A stretch of DNA of 64,000 bases from an uncultured Lysobacterales bacterium (GCA_937924405.1 CALDVW010000041.1:1-64000); one strand, 5' to 3'; counted from the first letter of the stretch, positions 16,572 through 24,944 are shown. Numbers and translations: made by a program. Notes: a model not told the origin generated them from the sequence alone.

Positions 16572-17698
16572 ATTTTGAGCTCGACGAGCCATACCTAGCG
16601 ATCCAGCGGCAAGCCAGGGATTTTGCCTGTGCAATTGAGCCACTGGCAACGGAAGCGGATGAAATGAGCGAAATTCATCCCGGCGTGCTCACTGCGCTAA
16701 GAGAAAGTGGCTTAAGTGATCTGATGGTACCCGCCGAATACGGCGGTCGCACAAAGCGGCTCGATCCGCTGGCGATTTGCATTGTTCGGGAAGTTTTAAT
16801 GGCCACTTCGGCCCATGCTGATTCGATGTTTGCCCTGCAGGGGATAGGCAGTTATGCCATCACGGTAGCGGGCACAGCGGAGCAGCGTCAGCAGTGGTTG
16901 CCCAGGGTCGCCGCGGCCGAAGTTTTGCCGGCCCTGGCCCTGACCGAACCGGACGCCGGTTCGGATCTTAAGTCGATCACAACAGAAATCACCCCCGGGG
17001 CTGATGGCCTGCTGTTGAATGGGACAAAATCCTATATCTCAAATGCGGGCGCCGCGGCGTTCTATGTCGTGTTTGCCCGTGAAGATTCCGGATTTTCCAT
17101 GCTTCTTGTTCCGGCAGATGCTGCCGGAGTCTCGGTAACACCCACGCCGGAATTGATTGCACCTCACGTTCTGGGTGATGTCAGGTTTGACAACGTCAGA
17201 TTGTCACCTGATGCACGTCTGGGCAATCCCGGGCAGGGGCTGAACCTGGTGCTGGCTACCCTGGGTGTTTTTCGCGTCTCCGTTGCAGGGGCCGCCGTGG
17301 GTCTGGCCCAGGCCGCACTGGAAGAAGCCGTGCGGCACACACGTACCAGGGTGCAATTCGGCCGGCCACTGGCCCGCCTGGGTCCGGTAGCGCAAATGCT
17401 GGCAGATTGCTGGACCGAGGTCGAAATGACCCGGCTGCTCACGTACCGGGCAGCCTGCCTTGCCGTGAATGATCCTGCGGCTTCCCTGAACCACTCTTCG
17501 ATGGCGAAACTGGCAGCCAGTGAAGCCGCGTCACGGGTCGTGGACCGCTGTGTCCAAATGATGGGTAGATATGGCCTGGTGAGGGATTCCAAGATCGAGC
17601 GCCTGTACCGGCAGGCCCGGCCGATGCGAATTTACGAAGGCGCGTCTGAAGTACTGCGGCTTGGCATTGCCCGTCAGCTAACGGAAGAAGTCCGGTGA
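16568..17698 (+). CDS. Acyl-CoA dehydrogenase
   Basis: This 376-residue enzyme of the FAD-dependent acyl-CoA dehydrogenase family has ALTEPDAGSDL in the middle domain, GTKSYISNAG, then TRVQFGRPLARL and the C-terminal IYEGASEVLRLGIARQL, in which the Glu of YEG is the usual catalytic base. It would introduce an alpha,beta double bond in a CoA thioester. It overlaps the preceding crotonase stop by ATGA and the next SDR start by GTGA, so the three are translationally coupled. The long frame upstream of 16568 lies within the crotonase gene and is not used. In steroid degraders such enzymes (FadE types) may work as heteromers; only one subunit is seen here. Confidence 0.92.
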   Translation: MNFELDEPYLAIQRQARDFACAIEPLATEADEMSEIHPGVLTALRESGLSDLMVPAEYGGRTKRLDPLAICIVREVLMATSAHADSMFALQGIGSYAITVAGTAEQRQQWLPRVAAAEVLPALALTEPDAGSDLKSITTEITPGADGLLLNGTKSYISNAGAAAFYVVFAREDSGFSMLLVPADAAGVSVTPTPELIAPHVLGDVRFDNVRLSPDARLGNPGQGLNLVLATLGVFRVSVAGAAVGLAQAALEEAVRHTRTRVQFGRPLARLGPVAQMLADCWTEVEMTRLLTYRAACLAVNDPAASLNHSSMAKLAASEAASRVVDRCVQMMGRYGLVRDSKIERLYRQARPMRIYEGASEVLRLGIARQLTEEVR

Positions 17699-18447
17699 TT
17701 GATCTCAAGCTCGAAGGGCAGGTTGCCATCGTCACCGGCGCAAGCAGGGGACTCGGGCATGCTGCCGCGGTGGCGTTGCATGAACAGGGAGTTAGAGTCC
17801 TGGCCGCGGCGCGTTCATTGGGGGAATTGAAGAAACTTGAAGGATTGGCGCCGAATCAAATCAGCGCCGTGCAATGTGACATGAAGGATGCTGATGCGGT
17901 GGCGGCGCTCCCCGCGCAAGCCATCGACGCCTTTGGACGGCTGGATATCGTGGTAAACAATGCCGGGATCGCTCCGGCTGGCTTTTTTCTCGAGCAAACT
18001 GATGCAGTCTGGGATGATGTGATGGCGGTGAATGTAAAAGCCCCGGCGGTTCTGGCGCGGGCGGCGGGCCACTACATGATTGCCCAGGGTTCTGGAAAGG
18101 TCATCAACATAGCATCCACTTCTGGTATTCTCGGCAAGGCGATGCTGGTGGCTTATTCGTCATCCAAGGGCGCGCTGCTGCAGTTTACCAAGGCGTTGGC
18201 TGCTGAATGGGCCGGTAAGGGTGTGCAGGTCAATGCCATAGCGCCGGGCGCATTCGAAACAGATGCACAGCGCGTGGTTCTGGAGTCACCTGATATCCTT
18301 AAACGGCGCCTGGGCAAGATACCGTCCCGAAGAATGGGTGCGATCGATGAACTCGGACCGCTGGTCTGTTACCTGGCTTCGCCGCTATCAAATTTTGTCA
18401 CGGGGAGCGTTTACGTGATCGATGGGGGGGAATCATGCAAGTTGTAG
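17695..18447 (+). CDS. Short-chain dehydrogenase/reductase
   Basis: This is a 250-residue classical SDR with TGASRGLG for the NAD(P) site, NNAGIAPAG, the catalytic Ser within NIASTSG, the Tyr/Lys pair as YSSSK, and a C-terminal VIDGGES. The GTG start overlaps the acyl-CoA dehydrogenase stop. Its place between an acyl-CoA dehydrogenase and hydratase subunits suggests a 3-hydroxyacyl-CoA or ring-alcohol dehydrogenase step. It is clearly different from the left-arm SDR (7357-8145), so the pathway has at least two alcohol/ketone steps. Confidence 0.88.
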   Translation: MIDLKLEGQVAIVTGASRGLGHAAAVALHEQGVRVLAAARSLGELKKLEGLAPNQISAVQCDMKDADAVAALPAQAIDAFGRLDIVVNNAGIAPAGFFLEQTDAVWDDVMAVNVKAPAVLARAAGHYMIAQGSGKVINIASTSGILGKAMLVAYSSSKGALLQFTKALAAEWAGKGVQVNAIAPGAFETDAQRVVLESPDILKRRLGKIPSRRMGAIDELGPLVCYLASPLSNFVTGSVYVIDGGESCKL

Positions 18448-19083
18448 ATGGGAAATGAATTTCTGATGGATTCTGGCACCAGACCAGCCGAAATCGACGG
18501 ATTGCCCGGAACACGAGGCGGGAAACGCAGGGCCCGAATCCTGTCCGCCTTCCACGAGTGCATTATTTCCAAGGGATACTCGAAAACAACTCTGCGCGAC
18601 GTGGCCCGGGCTGCGGATATGTCGGCCAGTCATCTGCTTTACTATTTTTCCGGAAAGGACACCATTCTTGAGCAGTACTTTGAAAATGTTTCGCAGCGAA
18701 TCATGGAGCGGATCGAGAGTTTTCGCTGTGAGAGTCCCGAGGCACAGGTAGAACTCCTTGCCGAACTGTTCTTTGCCGGCAAGGGTATTACGCGGTCCGA
18801 AATCGGATTTATGCTCGAGTGTTTTGGAGTAGCAGTGCATGACAGCCAGTTGCACAGCGACAAGACAAAATTGGATCGCTTCTGCAAGAAATACCTGCGG
18901 GAACTGTTCGAAAAATCGCCCTGTGGTCCTGGCCAGGCGCGCGATTTTGCAGAGATATCCTATGCATTGTTAATCGGGTTGAGGACAGCAGCATATTTTG
19001 ACCGGCGTCTGGGATTACCCCGGGCACGCAATCTTTTTCACGGTGAAATACTGAACCTCGCGGGGTTCGGGAGCGACAGATGA
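18448..19083 (+). CDS. TetR-family transcriptional regulator inside the catabolic operon
   Basis: This 211-residue protein has a TetR helix-turn-helix at about residues 25-70: RARILSAFHECIISKGYSK, then TLRDVARAADMSASHLLYYF and GKDTILEQYF. The larger C-terminal half would bind the inducer. It begins directly after the SDR stop (TAG-ATG) and overlaps the next gene by ATGA, so it is made with the enzymes it probably controls. A later ATG at 18466 is possible. The obvious candidate operators are the palindromes at 15661-15675 and 24930-24944, with a CoA-thioester or substrate as the ligand; this is inference from position. Confidence 0.9.
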   Translation: MGNEFLMDSGTRPAEIDGLPGTRGGKRRARILSAFHECIISKGYSKTTLRDVARAADMSASHLLYYFSGKDTILEQYFENVSQRIMERIESFRCESPEAQVELLAELFFAGKGITRSEIGFMLECFGVAVHDSQLHSDKTKLDRFCKKYLRELFEKSPCGPGQARDFAEISYALLIGLRTAAYFDRRLGLPRARNLFHGEILNLAGFGSDR

Positions 19084-19493
19084 AAGCAGAAGATAAACTC
19101 GAAATCCATGAACTCCTGGCCCGGGCGGCCTACAGTTTCGATGAAAGGCAACTCGATGTACTGGCATCATGTTATACGACTGATGCTTCCATGCTGATCA
19201 ATATCACGGGCACCGGCGAAGTCGGGCCATTTGAAGGGCGCGATGCCATCATTGGGTTAGTGTCGGCCACGCTGGATGCGCAAACCGATGTCAGGCGCCA
19301 CGTGATTTCCAACATGTTTTTCGAGGCTGAAGGTGATAAAGAGGCCAGGGTGGTGTCCAGCCTGGTGGTCTCTGCCGTGGAAAACGGCAAGATCGATGTC
19401 ATCATCAGCGGGATATACCGCGACGACGTGGTCAAAGATGGGGAGAACTGGAAAATTTCACACCGGCACCTCGATCTTGACCTGCCGTTTTAA
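19080..19493 (+). CDS. SnoaL/NTF2-like protein
   Basis: This 137-residue protein matches the SnoaL-like_4 pattern: EIHELLARAAYSFDERQLDV, then CYTTDASMLINI, FEGRDAIIGLV and RHVISNMFF, ending WKISHRHLDLD. Family members form a conical alpha+beta pocket and act as dehydratases, isomerases or hydroxylase beta subunits. It overlaps the TetR stop by ATGA. It is related in fold to, but distinct from, the left-arm NTF2-like protein (8238-8729), and the specific reaction cannot be assigned. Confidence 0.78.
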   Translation: MKAEDKLEIHELLARAAYSFDERQLDVLASCYTTDASMLINITGTGEVGPFEGRDAIIGLVSATLDAQTDVRRHVISNMFFEAEGDKEARVVSSLVVSAVENGKIDVIISGIYRDDVVKDGENWKISHRHLDLDLPF

Positions 19494-19539
19494 TCGGGCC
19501 GGTGATCATCATTTCACGCATAACAGCGGCTGCAGTTGA

Positions 19540-19995
19540 ATGAGTTCATTACTTAACAGCGAATTGCTGTCCCATATCGGCCGTTCTGCGCCACCGCGGA
19601 AAGAACTGGTCACGCGCCGGGACATCCGCAAGTATTCGGTGGCAACGGGTCAGACCCGGGCCAGTTTTCTTGCCGGTGATGAAGCACCGCCCATGTTCCA
19701 CATCGCACTTTTCTGGGATGTCGTGGAAATGGACCAATTGTCTCCCGACGGAGTTTCGGTTGACACGCTGCTGCCTGAATTTCCACTCAAACGGGCAATG
19801 GCCGGCGGCTGGAAGATTGAGTATTTCAAAAAAATTCATCCGGGTGACGTTCTCACCGCCAGGCGCACACTGACCGATATCTATGAAAAAAAGGGCTCGA
19901 AGGGGCCGCTGATATTCTACGAGTTGATCGTCAAAATCGAAAATGAGGCGGGTGAGCCGGTACTCACCGAAAAAATTACGCGGATTCTGCGGTGA
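19540..19995 (+). CDS. MaoC-type hydratase, N-terminal-like (FAS1-like dehydratase) subunit
   Basis: This 151-residue hot-dog protein of the MaoC_dehydrat_N type has an early segment RRDIRKYSVATGQ and then APPMFHIALFWD, followed by AMAGGWKIEYFKKIHPGDVL. The second MaoC-like subunit follows with a GTGA overlap. Paired single hot-dog subunits of this kind form heteromeric enoyl-CoA hydratases, as in ChsH1-ChsH2 for steroid side chains, with this type being the structural partner and the other holding the catalytic residues. It is likely the non-catalytic or substrate-binding half here. Confidence 0.8.
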   Translation: MSSLLNSELLSHIGRSAPPRKELVTRRDIRKYSVATGQTRASFLAGDEAPPMFHIALFWDVVEMDQLSPDGVSVDTLLPEFPLKRAMAGGWKIEYFKKIHPGDVLTARRTLTDIYEKKGSKGPLIFYELIVKIENEAGEPVLTEKITRILR

Positions 19996-20417
19996 CTGAC
20001 TTGTCCAGAATCAAGACCCTGAGCCCCGGGGATGTCCTGCCCGGGCGTGAATTCTGCTGTGACAATGTTCAGTTGTTTTTCTACAACGCTTCGCTCTGGA
20101 ATGCTCATCGCATCCACTATGATTATCCCTACGCCACCCAGGTCGAAGGGTACCCGGGGCTGGTTGTTGCCGGGCCGCTGATGGGTGACTGGCTGACCCA
20201 GTGTGTGCTCGACTGGATGGAACAGGATGCCACGCTGGTTTCATTCGAGTATTCGAATCGGAAAGCCTGTTACACCGGCGATGTGCTGAACTTCGCCGGA
20301 GAAGTAGCCTCCGTTGAGCAGGACAATGGCCTGGTCACGCTGGATCTGCGGATTACCGACCGGGAGGGAGATACTGTCACGCCGGGCAGGGCAGTGGTCA
20401 GGTTTCCCTTCGACTGA
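19992..20417 (+). CDS. MaoC-like hydratase, catalytic hot-dog subunit
   Basis: This 141-residue hot-dog protein contains NAHRIHYDYPYA, matching the R-specific hydratase motif in which Asp and His act on the enoyl-CoA (here in the N-H-D variant), then GLVVAGPLMGDWL. The start is GTG overlapping the preceding subunit, so equal synthesis of a heterodimer is likely. It should add water to an enoyl-CoA formed by the acyl-CoA dehydrogenase at 16568-17698, giving the hydroxyacyl-CoA needed for retro-aldol cleavage by the next two gene products. Confidence 0.82.
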   Translation: MTDLSRIKTLSPGDVLPGREFCCDNVQLFFYNASLWNAHRIHYDYPYATQVEGYPGLVVAGPLMGDWLTQCVLDWMEQDATLVSFEYSNRKACYTGDVLNFAGEVASVEQDNGLVTLDLRITDREGDTVTPGRAVVRFPFD

Positions 20418-20426
20418 CGCGGGGTT

Positions 20427-21602
20427 GTGGTGGAGTCATTGCGAGGAAAGGTTGCTATTGTCGGCGCTGCTGATACCCAGGTGGGTAAAGTGCCGCATCT
20501 TGGCGCCACGGCCCTGTGTATTGATGCCGCCACGCGAGCGCTCAAAGATGCCGCAATAACAAAAGACCAGGTCGATGGCCTGGTGACCTGTAATTCCTTT
20601 GCAGAACCTTACATGTACCACGCCGAGGCCATTGCGGAATACCTACAGATTTTCCCCCGCTATTGTGTCACGGCGAATGCCGGCGGCGGCACGACCTTTT
20701 CGAGCATCCAGCACGCTGCAACGGCCATCGCGACGGGTGTTTGCGAAACCGTACTACTCTGCATGGCAGACAGCCTGCGTACCGGTCTGAGCCGTGAGCA
20801 GGCGAAAAAAATGCAGTCCTCAACCGGTCATCCCGAATTCGAAACCCCTTATGGTGCAACGGTTCCCGCCTACTATGCCCTCATCGCGCGCGCTCACATG
20901 GATGCCTATGGCACAACAGCTGAGCAGTTCGCTGCCGTGGCGGTCAGTGGCCGGCAGCATGCAGCACGCAACCCGGCAGCGCAGATGCGTGAACTCATCT
21001 CGGTCGAGGACGTGCTCAATTCCCGGATGATTGCTGATCCACTGCACTTGCTGGATTGTTCACTGGTCTCGGACGGCGGCGCCGCGATCGTCATGACTTC
21101 GGCTCAACGTGCATCGGACTTTCCCCACGATCCGGTCTATATTCTCGGCGCCGGTGAGGGGCACTGTCACGAGCACATCAGCCAGGCTAAAAGCCTGACT
21201 ACGTCAGCCGCCGTCGAGTCCGGCCGCCGCGCCTACCGTATGGCCGGCCTGGGCCCGGAAGACATCGACGTGGCGCAACTCTACGACTGCTTCACGCCGG
21301 TGGTCCTGATCGAACTGGAAGACCTTGGTTTTTGCCCGAAGGGTGAGGCGGGCGCTTTCGTGGCATCGGGCGGAACGGCGCCAGGTGGAGTACTGCCTGT
21401 AAATACGCACGGTGGCATGCTTTCTCATTGTCACCCCGGCAATCCCGGTGCAATGTTCTCTCTGACCGAGGCAGTAGCACAACTCAGGCGCGCCGCGGGT
21501 GATCGCCAGGTGGAAGACGCGCAGATTGCACTGGTTCACGGGCAAGGCGGCATCATGTCCAGTCACGCGACGCTGATTTTGGCCAGGGAGAGCGGCACAT
21601 GA
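20427..21602 (+). CDS. Thiolase-superfamily protein lacking the nucleophilic Cys (Ltp2-like aldolase candidate)
   Basis: This 391-residue protein has thiolase fold landmarks, but the position of the acyl-accepting Cys is ANAGGG (residues 83-88), with no Cys. The C-terminal region reads NTHGGMLSHCHPGNPGAMF instead of GHPVGASG. YDCFTPVVLIELEDLGF is typical of the lipid-transfer/SCP2-thiolase-like group. Members such as mycobacterial Ltp2 cleave hydroxyacyl-CoA side chains by retro-aldol chemistry and need a DUF35 partner, which is the very next gene. The start is GTG 20427, and the next codon is also GTG. A true thiolase role is unlikely without the Cys. Confidence 0.85.
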   Translation: MVESLRGKVAIVGAADTQVGKVPHLGATALCIDAATRALKDAAITKDQVDGLVTCNSFAEPYMYHAEAIAEYLQIFPRYCVTANAGGGTTFSSIQHAATAIATGVCETVLLCMADSLRTGLSREQAKKMQSSTGHPEFETPYGATVPAYYALIARAHMDAYGTTAEQFAAVAVSGRQHAARNPAAQMRELISVEDVLNSRMIADPLHLLDCSLVSDGGAAIVMTSAQRASDFPHDPVYILGAGEGHCHEHISQAKSLTTSAAVESGRRAYRMAGLGPEDIDVAQLYDCFTPVVLIELEDLGFCPKGEAGAFVASGGTAPGGVLPVNTHGGMLSHCHPGNPGAMFSLTEAVAQLRRAAGDRQVEDAQIALVHGQGGIMSSHATLILARESGT

Positions 21603-22027
21603 GTGGTCACAATGGAAAATTTTTACCTGTTCCGAGACCAGAAACCGAGGGCTGGTGGGAAAATTGCCGGAATCACAAGCTGATGATCCAGCGTTGCAGC
21701 GACTGCGGTGAGTTCCAGTTTTATCCCCGAATCATCTGTGCTGGCTGTATGAGCGGGCAGCTCGAATGGGTGGAATCTGCGGGGCGCGGAAAGGTCTCCA
21801 CTTATACGGTCTGCAGGCTACCGGTGGCTGAGGCCTACGCGAGCGATGTGCCCTATGTTGTTGCATTGGTCCGCCTCGAAGAAGGGCCGGTGATGATGAG
21901 CAACGTGGTTGATTGCGACCCGGAATCCGTGAAAACAGGTATGTTGGTCGAAGTGGCGTTCCAGAAGTGGTCGGAAACGGTCACCATTCCACAATTCAAA
22001 CCCGTGGCTGAAAGAACAACTCAATGA
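21599..22027 (+). CDS. DUF35/OB-fold zinc-ribbon partner protein
   Basis: This 142-residue protein has an N-terminal zinc ribbon (CSDCGEFQFYPRIICAGC, two C-x2-C pairs) followed by an OB-fold domain (GKVSTYTVCRLPVAEAYA, then PYVVALVRLEEG). DUF35 proteins bind thiolase-like partners and complete their active sites: in Ltp2-ChsH2 the DUF35 domain is required for aldolase activity. It overlaps the thiolase-like stop by ATGA and the amidohydrolase start by ATGA. Here DUF35 is a free protein, whereas in ChsH2 it is fused to a MaoC-like domain. Confidence 0.88.
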   Translation: MSGHNGKFLPVPRPETEGWWENCRNHKLMIQRCSDCGEFQFYPRIICAGCMSGQLEWVESAGRGKVSTYTVCRLPVAEAYASDVPYVVALVRLEEGPVMMSNVVDCDPESVKTGMLVEVAFQKWSETVTIPQFKPVAERTTQ

Positions 22028-23028
22028 CTGACGAACGCGAGGCCTGGCTGGGATTGACGCAGGAAGAAGCCATTGAGCCGGACGTCCTGATCTGTGACCC
22101 GCATCACCACCTGTGGGACTATCCCGGAAGCCGCTACCTGGTCGATGAACTGGCTCGTGATATCAGTGGCGGTCATCGCATAGCCAGCACCTTATTTGTG
22201 GAATGCCGCCAGTTCTATCGCAGTGATGGCCCTGAACAACTGCAGCCTGTGGGCGAAACAGAATTCGTGGACCGGGTAGCAGGGCGCGTTCAAGTGGCTT
22301 CTGGGCCAATTGATATCGCAGCAGGCATCGTCGGGTTTGCTGATCTGACCCTGGGCACCGGGGCTCAGGCCGTGCTCGAAGCCCACATGAACGCCAGTGG
22401 ACGGTTTCGCGGAGTCCGGCATGCCACCGCCTGGGATGAGAGCGACCAGATTCACAATGCTCATACCCACCCGCCCCGTGGTTTGTTGGGTGACCGAACA
22501 TTCCGCGCCGGACTTGCCTGCGTGGAGAACCTGGGGCTATCGTTCGACGCCTGGCTCTATCACCCGCAGATCCTGGAACTGGTAGAGCTTGCACGTGCAA
22601 TGCCGGGCCTTAATATCGTTCTCGACCACATGGCCGGCCCGCTGGGAATCGGCCCCTATGCCGGCCACCGTGAGGAAGTATTCGAGGCGTGGAGCGGCAA
22701 CATGGCGGAACTGGCCACTTGCGGGAATGTATCGGTCAAGCTCGGTGGCTTGACCATGTCCATGAGCGGGTTCGGTTGGCATAGACGTCCGGCACCGCCC
22801 GGGTCGCAGGAACTGGCGGAGGTCATGGGCCCCTATTTCCGCACTTGCATCGAGTACTTTGGTGTTGACCGCTGCATGTTCGAGAGCAATTTCCCGGTCG
22901 ATCGCGCCTCCTGTTCCTACACCGTATTATGGAATGCGTTCAAGCGCCTGAGCAGGGATTACTCTGACGCTGAGCGATCAGCACTTTTTCATGACACAGC
23001 GGCAAAAGTCTACCGCCTGGAAGCGTAA
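22024..23028 (+). CDS. Amidohydrolase_2 family metal-dependent hydrolase or decarboxylase
   Basis: This 334-residue TIM-barrel protein of the PF04909 group has the metal site DPHHHLWD near residue 28, an internal LDHMAG, and MFESNFPVD near the C-terminus with the conserved Asp. Family members are lactonases (LigI, 2-pyrone-4,6-dicarboxylate) and non-oxidative decarboxylases, and several act on lactone products of ring cleavage. It is the last gene of the right-arm operon, ending 9 bases before the convergent cofD gene. Opening a lactone intermediate is a plausible role. Confidence 0.88.
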   Translation: MTDEREAWLGLTQEEAIEPDVLICDPHHHLWDYPGSRYLVDELARDISGGHRIASTLFVECRQFYRSDGPEQLQPVGETEFVDRVAGRVQVASGPIDIAAGIVGFADLTLGTGAQAVLEAHMNASGRFRGVRHATAWDESDQIHNAHTHPPRGLLGDRTFRAGLACVENLGLSFDAWLYHPQILELVELARAMPGLNIVLDHMAGPLGIGPYAGHREEVFEAWSGNMAELATCGNVSVKLGGLTMSMSGFGWHRRPAPPGSQELAEVMGPYFRTCIEYFGVDRCMFESNFPVDRASCSYTVLWNAFKRLSRDYSDAERSALFHDTAAKVYRLEA

Positions 23029-23037
23029 GCGGCCTGT

Positions 23038-23997
23038 TCAGGAAACGGCTTTAATTTTGTGCGCCATCTCCAGGCAGGTCCGGGCCAGTTGCACGCGGTC
23101 CTCCAGCGACACCATTACGGTGTTCTTTACCTCGACCGTTAAGCCCATGTTTTCAATTTCGGGCCGGAGTGCCTGGTCTGCAGTATCCAGGATAAATCCG
23201 TCGAGAAAATCCCGGTAATATTCCGCCACCCAGCTCGCTGAATTGGGTAGCGATAACTCTTGCATCATTTTGACGGTTGGTCCCTTGATTGCCGCCCCCC
23301 CAACCACCGGTGATACGGCGATGATGGGAGCAGGGCAGGTTCTCAGCTGTTCACGCAGGCCCGGCAGAGACAGGATCGGATCGACACTGACAAAAGGGTT
23401 CGATGGACAAAGGAAAACACCGGCAAGATCAGGGCGCGTCAGCCATGCTTCGATGTCCGGATGGGGCCGGGCCCGGTCAATGCCTTCGAACTCAAAACCA
23501 GTGACCGCCGGTGCGCATTTTTCGCGCACGAAATAATGCTGAAAATCCATCGGCCCCTGCGCGGTGAGAACGCGTGTATGCACCGGATCATCGCTCATCG
23601 GCAGTATGGTGTGCCTGATTCCCAGGGCTGTCGCCAATGCGGCGGTCACCTGGCTGAGCGTCTGGCCGGCTCTGAGCCGATAGCTCCGCTCGACGTTCAT
23701 GGCGAGGTCCCGGTCTCCCAGTGAAAACCAGGTTTCACCTCCGAGGGTCCCAAGCGCCTGCATGAAGTGCCAGGTTTCATCACTTCGTCCCCAGCCGGTT
23801 TCGGGATTGTTGAGCCCGGCAAGTGTGTAGACCAGCGTGTCGATATCCGGCGATATGTGCAGCCCGAGATGTTGAAAATCGTCACCCGTATTGACGATCA
23901 GGGCCAAATCATCCGCGCTTAGCAGCTGTGACAGTCCGAGGGCGAGTTTTGCGCCCCCAATACCACCCGTAAGAGCCAGGAAGCAGGATGTATTCAT
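23038..23997 (-). CDS. cofD: 2-phospho-L-lactate transferase (F420 biosynthesis)
   Basis: This 319-residue protein matches CofD/FbiA throughout: the N-terminal LTGGIGGAKLALGL, VNTGDDFQHLGLHISPDIDTLVYTL, CPSNPFVSVDPIL, and AVSPVVGGAAIKGPTVKMM. It joins the phospholactyl-, phosphoenolpyruvyl- or phosphoglyceryl-guanosine made by CofC to Fo, giving F420-0 or dehydro-F420-0 in the cytoplasm. It follows cofE by 10 bases on the same strand, and both face away from the cofC-cofG-cofH fusion gene. Confidence 0.96.
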   Translation of the reverse strand: MNTSCFLALTGGIGGAKLALGLSQLLSADDLALIVNTGDDFQHLGLHISPDIDTLVYTLAGLNNPETGWGRSDETWHFMQALGTLGGETWFSLGDRDLAMNVERSYRLRAGQTLSQVTAALATALGIRHTILPMSDDPVHTRVLTAQGPMDFQHYFVREKCAPAVTGFEFEGIDRARPHPDIEAWLTRPDLAGVFLCPSNPFVSVDPILSLPGLREQLRTCPAPIIAVSPVVGGAAIKGPTVKMMQELSLPNSASWVAEYYRDFLDGFILDTADQALRPEIENMGLTVEVKNTVMVSLEDRVQLARTCLEMAHKIKAVS

Positions 23998-24007
23998 GTC
24001 CGTATTC

Positions 24008-24772
24008 TCATAAGAACAGATCCTCAGCTACAGGGCGGAGACTGTCTCGTGCGGTTTGTGTCGTGTTTTTCACGTTCAATCCGCGCACCAGCGCGGCTGG
24101 AACGCGTTCGGAAGTTTCACCCATCATCAGCGTGGCTGCGGTGGCAATTGAGTCGGCATGGTTGGACAGGGTGACTTTCAATTCGCGGCCATAGATATCC
24201 GTGTCGCCGCGCCGGTCATCCAGCACCATTACCCCTGCGCTGCCGATCGCATAACCCAGTGTTCCCAGCCGCCAGGGTCGATTCATGCTGTCGCTCACTA
24301 TAACGCCCAGCCGCTGACCGGTTTTCTTCTCCAGCGCCTGCCGGAGACGGCGCGCGGACAGGTCAGGATCCGCCGGCAACAGCAGCGCGCATTCGCCCCC
24401 GGCATGATCGATATTCGACTGGTCAATCCCAGCATTGGCGCTGATGATGCCCAGGCGATGGCGCACAATGATCACCCCCGGCGCCTTGCGTATCACCTCG
24501 CTTGACTCACGCAGAATCAATTCGACCAGTCGCGGGTCCTTGTCGGTTTCCAATGCGAGGCTTACCGCAGCAGGAGAAGGATGGACGTCCTTGAGCAGCA
24601 CGGTGCAGCCTTCTGACTTGGAAACGACCTTCTGCGCCACGACCAGAATATCGTCATCCCGGAACTGCAGGCCTTGTCGCTCAAGCGCTGTTGGGATCAG
24701 CCGGGCAAGGTCATCTCCTTCGTGTACAAGAGGCAAGTCGGTAATGGGATATATGGTCAGGCTGTTGTGCAT
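24008..24772 (-). CDS. cofE: F420-0:gamma-glutamyl ligase
   Basis: This 254-residue protein matches CofE: DDILVVAQKVVSKSEG, RHRLGIISANAGIDQSN, SDSMNRPWRLGTLGYAIGSAGV and KVTLSNHADSIATAATLMMGE. It adds glutamates to F420-0. The length is that of a single-domain CofE. It lacks the C-terminal nitroreductase-like domain of actinobacterial FbiB, which reduces dehydro-F420-0, so a separate reductase elsewhere or a donor that avoids the dehydro form (2-phospholactate or 3-phosphoglycerate) is implied. It is the first gene of the minus-strand F420 unit. Confidence 0.96.
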   Translation of the reverse strand: MHNSLTIYPITDLPLVHEGDDLARLIPTALERQGLQFRDDDILVVAQKVVSKSEGCTVLLKDVHPSPAAVSLALETDKDPRLVELILRESSEVIRKAPGVIIVRHRLGIISANAGIDQSNIDHAGGECALLLPADPDLSARRLRQALEKKTGQRLGVIVSDSMNRPWRLGTLGYAIGSAGVMVLDDRRGDTDIYGRELKVTLSNHADSIATAATLMMGETSERVPAALVRGLNVKNTTQTARDSLRPVAEDLFL

Positions 24773-24901
24773 GTTTCAGTGGCCGCAGACGGGAAAATCA
24801 AGATCGGGTCGGGGTCGTCAATAGTACCGTTTTTCTAAGCCTGCACGCCATTAAATTTGCAACATTGTGCGCGGATCCTTGCATACTTGTTATTGATCTT
24901 C

Positions 24902-24920
24902 ATGGTATCTTTGATATCAT
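24902..24920. promoter_or_regulatory. Second palindrome in the F420 divergent promoter
   Basis: ATGGTATCTTTGATATCAT has 8-base arms with one mismatch around a TTT centre. It lies 10 bases from the TTGAAT palindrome, between cofE and the cofC fusion gene. It has the same 8-3-8 layout as the palindrome before ppk2 (33637-33655), but the sequence is unrelated. Confidence 0.45.
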
Positions 24921-24929
24921 CTTGGCTCC

Positions 24930-24944
24930 TTGAATTTTGTTCAA
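24930..24944. promoter_or_regulatory. Palindromic operator candidate, copy 2 (F420 divergent promoter)
   Basis: TTGAATTTTGTTCAA differs at one base from TTGAACTTTGTTCAA at 15661-15675 (preceded by C in both). It lies in the 256-base divergent region between cofE and the cofC-cofG-cofH gene, 85 bases from the latter start. The shared sequence and shared divergent-promoter setting suggest one regulator for F420 synthesis and the catabolic operons. Confidence 0.6.

Noticed and set aside
20427-21602. Ordinary acetyl-CoA acetyltransferase
   Set aside because: The catalytic Cys is replaced by glycine and the GHP motif is altered, so a thiolase annotation would mislead.
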